A stretch of 20,170 nucleotides of DNA from an uncultured Clostridia bacterium (GTDB lineage: Bacteria; Bacillota; Clostridia; Christensenellales; CAG-314), in assembly GCA_934281515.1 (NCBI GenBank), contig CAKQXG010000022.1, positions 1 through 20,170 of the forward strand. Reading direction: 5' to 3'. Shown in pieces: positions 15,615 to 20,170 of this stretch. The stretch's first letter is position 1. Every line of letters starts with the position of its first letter. Below the pieces are notes generated by a model that worked only from the letters and a program-made list of their open reading frames with translations, did no database searches and was not told where the DNA came from. The position numbers and the translations under genes are program-made.

Positions 15615-16766
15615 TTACACTTCGTTGCCGTTCACATCCAATGTGCCGTCGGTACAAACAATGGTCAAGCTGTCGTTCGGGTACCAATCGGATCCTTTTT
15701 CAACGTTATTTAGCCACTGTTGTTTTGTTCCTTTATATGTTATGCTTTTTAGGTTTCCACAATCTCTGAAAGCACCCATGGGTATTTTCGCGATGCCGCA
15801 AGGCACCGTGACGTTTGTCAAGTCTTTGCAATGCGCAAAGGCATCATATCCGATAGTTGTGACGCTGTCGGGAATAGCTATACTTGTCAAATCAAGACAA
15901 CAGTAGAATGCTCTGTCGCCAATACTTGTGACGCTATCGGGAATGGTGATATTTGTCAGGCTTGCACGATTTGCAAAAGCCTCATTGGCAATCCCCACAA
16001 CATCCTTTCCCTTGTACTTCGGCAATATAACAACATCCGTTGCCCACGAGTTGCGACCGCTTACGACATAGTTGCCGTCATCCGTCAATCTATAAGTTGC
16101 CGACTCCGTCAACTGTATTTGCGGCACTTCGCACACCTTCATCCAAACGCAAGCACCTACAACAGCAACTATCACGACAACAGCAACCACAACTCGCCAA
16201 AATACGGTACGAGCAAATTTTTTGTTGATGTGTACAACTCTTTTTGCCACCTTGACGGCGTGTTGTCGGTCATTCTTTATATCGTTCAGCTTGTTCCTTA
16301 ATTCTTCAATATCTGCGTAGCTTGACGATTGTAAAGTCGACGCCAACTCATGAGTCTTTTTGCAAGCATCGGCTGTCATCAATTTTGCACGAGTATAAGT
16401 ATTTCTGTCGACCTTCGCCTGATTGAGAGCCGCCTTTTTTTGAGCAATATTATTATCAAAACTGCCGTATAAAGCAATTAAACCAACCAAAATCGAAAGT
16501 CCCACAGTTGCACTGTACCAGCCTTCGACACCGCCTTTTGCCATTGCCCACATAGCACAAATAATATCTATTCCGGCAACGACCAGGCAATCGATTCCCC
16601 ACAAAAACCAACCAAAAGAATATTTTACCTTCTCAGTAAGAATAGTTCCGGGACAATACTTGGTAAGTTCTTCCATTATCTTTTTGTCGTTGTCTATGCA
16701 AGCAGTAACAATAAAACCCACGACAAACAAGCCGACGCCTATCCACCACAATCCGAATTCATTCAT
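15615..16766 (-). CDS. Four-TM protein with BspA-type leucine-rich repeats
   Basis: The 383-residue protein has TM segments at about 5-23, 51-75, 84-101 and 187-207. The 85-residue loop between TM3 and TM4 is Lys/Arg-rich and helical, so it should be cytosolic, and the part after TM4 should lie outside. That outer part has BspA/LRR_5-type repeats at about 258-345 (LTNITIPDSVTSIGDRAFYC and two more copies), a fold used for protein binding at the surface. A short tail follows. The ATG follows GAGG at eight bases; the gap to the upstream TIR gene is 51 bp. Base composition looks more AT-rich than in the flanking TIR genes, a hint of separate origin. An outward sensor coupled to the cytosolic TIR proteins is a reasonable but untested idea. 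Confidence 0.88.
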   Translation of the reverse strand: MNEFGLWWIGVGLFVVGFIVTACIDNDKKIMEELTKYCPGTILTEKVKYSFGWFLWGIDCLVVAGIDIICAMWAMAKGGVEGWYSATVGLSILVGLIALYGSFDNNIAQKKAALNQAKVDRNTYTRAKLMTADACKKTHELASTLQSSSYADIEELRNKLNDIKNDRQHAVKVAKRVVHINKKFARTVFWRVVVAVVVIVAVVGACVWMKVCEVPQIQLTESATYRLTDDGNYVVSGRNSWATDVVILPKYKGKDVVGIANEAFANRASLTNITIPDSVTSIGDRAFYCCLDLTSIAIPDSVTTIGYDAFAHCKDLTNVTVPCGIAKIPMGAFRDCGNLKSITYKGTKQQWLNNVEKGSDWYPNDSLTIVCTDGTLDVNGNEV

Positions 16767-16817
16767 TTTTCTTTCCTCAAATCTAAAATGTAGTACTTTC
16801 GCTCTTTGTCGTCGATT

Positions 16818-19800
16818 CTACCTAATCTTTATGTATTTCCGATTCTTTTCCAAAAACGTCAATTCTCTTTGACAATCCCAATACAACTCTTGCATTTCTT
16901 CCAGAAGTTTTATCTTTTCGATTGTATCTTTCGTCGCGCTTGACAGTATCGCTTTGTACTGTTTAAGCGTCGAAAGCGTCACCTTTGACAGCACAACTTC
17001 GCCAAAGTCTTTCGCGCCTACGGCAGCCAACAGTTCGTCAATCAGTTGTTTGTCGCGCTGTTCGGCTTTTGCTGCGGCTTCGCGGACAAGACGTTTTTCT
17101 TCCGCCAAACGTTCTTCTTCCAAACGCTTTTGCTCGGCAATAGCCGCTTCCTGTTTGCGTTGTTCCAACGTGGCAGTCCATTCGGCATAACTTTTGTTCA
17201 GTTGCCGTTGTGTCTTGACGTCCGCTTCTCGATACGCCCTTATGTAGGTTTGCGTTTCGGTGTAGTCGGTAAGAGTTTTCGACAGTTCGTAATTGGTGGC
17301 GCACTCGTTTTCCGCCAGCACTCTGCCCCACAATGCGTCAAAGTTGTGCTCGTCGATGGATAAAGCCTCGCCAAAGTACTTGTCGGCAAGGGCAAACTCG
17401 TCAATTGCCATCAACACTCGTCCCATTGAGCACAATTGGTCGATCATCATCGCGTTTTTGTCCACAGGGATGTAACGCACTACATTGAGATAGGCTTTGT
17501 CTGCCGTTTCGGGGTCGACTTTGCCACCAATTACTGCCTTCAGAATGTCATCGCAAAGCCATCCGACAACTGCCTCGAAGGAGTATTTGTTGTCGGCATC
17601 ATGGTTATGCACTGCAAAACGAAGCAAGTTTTCCAGATTGGCAACGGCGTTGCCGTTTTTGTCTGCAAACTTATCCACGCACCCGACAATACTGCCGTCG
17701 CGCGAACCTACGCTTGCATACAACATGCCTAACAGCGCACGTACATTGCCGTTGTCAAGGTCGACAACGCGTTTGTACAAGTTTTCGGCAGTTGCAAACC
17801 ACTCTTTGGTGTAAGCCTTGTCGGCGGCGGCGTTGTACAAAGCGATGTGTTTGTCTACCGCGTTGCCGTCGATAAGTTTTGCGGCGTAGTCCACAATGTC
17901 GACAAACTCTTGTTCGGGCAAGCAGTTCGTTCCGTTGTCGACAATGCCGGCGACAAAATCGTCCACAGCTTGCGTACGACCTGCAAAGTCGTAACCGAGC
18001 ATTGCCTTGACTCCGTTTGCGGCGGCGACAAAGTTGCTACCCTGCATTGCCGCAAAAAACGCCTTGACAAAAAACAAAATGTCGTTTTGGGCGTCCTTGG
18101 CAGAGGAATGTTCCACCACGTATGTAATGTCGGCCAGTGGCAGGGCAAGCGCCTTGTCTGCAAGCTGTTTTTCGTTGCGAGTGTTGGTTGCGATGTACAG
18201 GCGGTTGAACAGTGCCGAGTGGTTTTGGTCGTCCATGGCAAGCACCTTGTCGTTGTAGGTTTCCGCCACGGCAAAACTGCCCGAATCGATAGCCGTTGCC
18301 GCCACTTGCAAGCAGTAGTCAATACGTTCGTCGACTTCGTTCGGGTCGATGCACGACAACACCGCATCCACCGCTTGCGTAACGTCGGAATTGTGCGCCT
18401 GCACAAGTGACGGCACAACGCCCTTAACCGTTTCTATCGCCTCGTAGCGTTGCAAAATGTTGTAACCGCACACGGCGTTGAAGTACAGCAGTGCCGCCTC
18501 CACATGTACGTTGTTGCAACAATGCTTGCACGCCGCAACAAACATATCGGCGGCGCGGTTGGCTTCGGCATTGTCCGCGCAGGACATCAGACGATTGAAC
18601 AATTGTATATGCTCGGGCAAGATACGTTCCGCATTGGCGACAAACTCTTCGTCGTTGCGTGCGCCCACGGCAATCAGCAGTTTGCCTTCAAGGGCGGTTG
18701 CGTTGTCGGTGGCGGACAGAACCTCGTCAAACTCGTGTTCGGCAAACTTGAAGTTGCCCACTGCCAGGCTTGCAAACGCGCCGTCGTTTATCTTTTGCGC
18801 GTCGGCATTGTACTCGTCTACGCGGTTTGTGCCGAATTCCTTTATTTGCAGTGCGTCGGCTTGCACGACTTTCTTTTTGCCTACAACGCCCGTACCGAGC
18901 GCAACGGTGGCAATCTGTTCCACATCGGCGTGCTGTTTGCGTACGGTTTGACCTTGGGCAAAGGAAACACGTTCGATACCGTTACTCGGATTGCCGATTT
19001 TGGCATGCAAAGCACGGTACAACTCGTCGAGATAGCCTACGGACGAACAATCCACACCCTGTATCTCGGATATTTGCGACGGCAAGTCGGCAGGGGCAAT
19101 ACGGTCGTACACGTAAAACAGCGTGTTTGCTCCCTTTTTGAGTCGGGACGTACTGCGGACGTTGACGTTGTCCATAAAGTACAGGTATCTAGTCCACTCG
19201 TCGCGCACCCAACCGCTGTTGACATATGCCGCCTTGGTACCGACAAGCACCATTGCTTTGGCGGAGGCAAGTGCGCCGAAAATCTTCGGCTCGTACTTCT
19301 CGCCAAGCACGTTGCCGCGCCCGATGCTGACAGGACTGAAAAACACTTTGTAACCGCGCGCCGTAAAGTAGGTGTAGATTTCCTCCGCCTTTTTGCTGTC
19401 GTAGGTAGGCACCTTACGTACGTTGCCGTCGCTGTCGGTCATTTCTTCTTCCGCCTTGAAACTGACAAAAATGTCGGTGTCGTACTCGCCGCTGACTTTT
19501 TCCCACAGTTCCAGACGAATAGCCTCGACAAGCTCGCCGTAGTGACGGTAGCGTTGCGCATACTTGCCCGACAAGCTGCGAGTGTAGTTGACGTCGTCGT
19601 ACACGCTGCAATCGCTGCGGAAAAAGCTGTTGCCGTAAAAGACGGGTTTGCGTTCGCCGCTTGCCTGGTCGCGCACGAAATGCACTTTGTTTTTGGCAAG
19701 GAACATCAGCCAGTTGAGTTCGGGACTGTCGGGGTTGTCGGCAAGGCGATCGCGACAGATATTTTCCGCCGCCTCGAACTGCACGCCGTCAAGCATGTTT

Positions 19801-19937
19801 GACACAAAGATGATATCCCCGAGGGTCGTGTCGTCGACAAATGTAGTTTTGCAGCTGTCGCACACGTAGTTGCCGTTGTTGTCGGTGTGGTAGTACTGAC
19901 TACCGCACACGGGACAGCAGATAGTTTTGTAAGCCAT
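16818..19937 (-). CDS. Large zinc-ribbon, TIR-domain and helical-repeat protein (1039 aa)
   Basis: Domain order: a zinc ribbon with C8/C11 and C26/C29 (CPVCGS, CDSCKT); a TPR-like pair (about 45-85); a conserved linker; a TIR domain at about 152-285 starting TDIFVSFKAEEE; then some 600 residues of TPR-like helical repeats (for example ALFNRLYIATNTRNEKQLAD and ATAENLYKRVVDLDNGN); a charged coiled coil (about 916-965); and a helical end. W243 and E247 (SGWVRDEWTR) keep the catalytic W-x3-E motif of TIR NADases. The TPR-like array is suited to sensing or assembly, as in other multidomain immune-type TIR proteins. No TM segment is seen. GGGAGGAG precedes the ATG at 19937; a TTG four codons upstream lies inside the ribosome site. 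The BspA-like gene follows after 51 bp. Function as NADase is inferred. Confidence 0.92.
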   Translation of the reverse strand: MAYKTICCPVCGSQYYHTDNNGNYVCDSCKTTFVDDTTLGDIIFVSNMLDGVQFEAAENICRDRLADNPDSPELNWLMFLAKNKVHFVRDQASGERKPVFYGNSFFRSDCSVYDDVNYTRSLSGKYAQRYRHYGELVEAIRLELWEKVSGEYDTDIFVSFKAEEEMTDSDGNVRKVPTYDSKKAEEIYTYFTARGYKVFFSPVSIGRGNVLGEKYEPKIFGALASAKAMVLVGTKAAYVNSGWVRDEWTRYLYFMDNVNVRSTSRLKKGANTLFYVYDRIAPADLPSQISEIQGVDCSSVGYLDELYRALHAKIGNPSNGIERVSFAQGQTVRKQHADVEQIATVALGTGVVGKKKVVQADALQIKEFGTNRVDEYNADAQKINDGAFASLAVGNFKFAEHEFDEVLSATDNATALEGKLLIAVGARNDEEFVANAERILPEHIQLFNRLMSCADNAEANRAADMFVAACKHCCNNVHVEAALLYFNAVCGYNILQRYEAIETVKGVVPSLVQAHNSDVTQAVDAVLSCIDPNEVDERIDYCLQVAATAIDSGSFAVAETYNDKVLAMDDQNHSALFNRLYIATNTRNEKQLADKALALPLADITYVVEHSSAKDAQNDILFFVKAFFAAMQGSNFVAAANGVKAMLGYDFAGRTQAVDDFVAGIVDNGTNCLPEQEFVDIVDYAAKLIDGNAVDKHIALYNAAADKAYTKEWFATAENLYKRVVDLDNGNVRALLGMLYASVGSRDGSIVGCVDKFADKNGNAVANLENLLRFAVHNHDADNKYSFEAVVGWLCDDILKAVIGGKVDPETADKAYLNVVRYIPVDKNAMMIDQLCSMGRVLMAIDEFALADKYFGEALSIDEHNFDALWGRVLAENECATNYELSKTLTDYTETQTYIRAYREADVKTQRQLNKSYAEWTATLEQRKQEAAIAEQKRLEEERLAEEKRLVREAAAKAEQRDKQLIDELLAAVGAKDFGEVVLSKVTLSTLKQYKAILSSATKDTIEKIKLLEEMQELYWDCQRELTFLEKNRKYIKIR

Positions 19938-19971
19938 TTCTCCTCCCAAGTCTTGTGTAAGTTGTGCTTTT

Positions 19972-20010
19972 GCGACCCGAAAGCAAGCATTTTACGCCTG
20001 CTTTTGTCGC
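19972..20010 (-). other. Leader hairpin before the 1039-aa TIR gene
   Basis: GCGAC pairs with GTCGC, and inside AAAGCAGGC pairs with GCTTGCTTT (nine pairs, one G-T) around a seven-base loop. No T run follows on the minus strand, so it is a leader structure rather than a terminator. Confidence 0.6.
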
Positions 20011-20020
20011 TAAAAAGCCG

Positions 20021-20033
20021 ATACGTATGTAAA
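20021..20033 (-). promoter_or_regulatory. Shared 13-base motif upstream of the 1039-aa TIR gene
   Basis: The minus strand reads TTTACATACGTAT, identical to the copy at 15596-15608. The ATACGTAT core is palindromic. It lies about 85 bp before the ATG, upstream of the leader hairpin. Confidence 0.55.
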
Positions 20034-20075
20034 TATTTGTGACAATATATTATGTCGACGTGGTGTCACGACCTT

Positions 20076-20170
20076 TTAGTCCCTGTCGAATCTGGGGTTA
20101 TCTTCTTGCAATTCGTCTTTATTGTTTTGAGAATACAAGATTTCGTTTTCCGTCACATCGCCGTCGGTAC
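20076..20170 (-). CDS. C-terminal end of a gene cut off by the window edge
   Basis: An open minus-strand frame enters at the right edge and ends at a TAA (20078-20076). Thirty whole codons are visible, giving a polar, acidic tail that begins TDGDVTENEI and ends DNPRFDRD. The start resembles the CTDGTLDVNGNEV end of the BspA-like protein in this window, so the missing gene may also encode a repeat protein of that type. The match is short. The frame could be a chance one, but it is in line with the gene direction and spacing. Confidence 0.5.
   Translation of the reverse strand, partial: TDGDVTENEILYSQNNKDELQEDNPRFDRD

Noticed and set aside
18450..19802. Long plus-strand open frame (450 codons) opposite the large TIR gene
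   Set aside because: The minus-strand frame has clear zinc-ribbon and TIR motifs and a strong ribosome site; the plus frame has neither start signals nor recognisable motifs.

Overview
All protein-coding genes found here lie on the minus strand, so transcription runs from the right edge to the left. The organism looks like a member of the Bacillota, probably an uncultured Clostridia-type gut lineage. The reasons are strong GGAGG-type ribosome sites, sigma-A promoters of TTGACA-N17-TATAAT type, the secA-prfB gene order, a SAM-I riboswitch before metK, a Gram-positive-type RecD2, a ComF protein and BspA-like leucine-rich repeats. No rRNA, tRNA, CRISPR array or transposase gene was recognised.

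Right part (20170 to 12801), accessory region: the C-terminal end of an unidentified protein, a 1039-residue zinc-ribbon/TIR/helical-repeat protein, a four-TM protein with an outward-facing BspA-type repeat domain, a second zinc-ribbon/TIR protein of 485 residues, and two small four-TM proteins that are paralogues of each other. Both TIR domains keep the W-x3-E motif that carries the catalytic glutamate in TIR NADases. The two TIR leaders share a 13-base motif with an ATACGTAT core, followed by a hairpin and a ribosome site. The layout suggests an envelope-linked, NAD-dependent signalling or defence module; that function is inference.

Middle (12800 to 10116): a 656-bp intergenic stretch packed with hairpins and CTAG sites, then a strong promoter driving a two-gene overlapping unit. 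The first gene encodes a VPS4/katanin-like AAA ATPase with an MIT-like N-terminus. The second encodes a cytosolic trypsin-like serine protease with an N-terminal zinc ribbon. Similar zinc ribbons at the N-termini of the protease and of both TIR proteins hint at a connection between the two parts.

Left part (10115 to 1), mostly housekeeping: a promoter and SAM-I riboswitch with terminator control metK, followed by recD2 and a comF-family gene; then secA-prfB ending at a clear terminator; then a TetR-family regulator with a palindromic operator beside its promoter, and a cut-off membrane protein gene two bases downstream of it.
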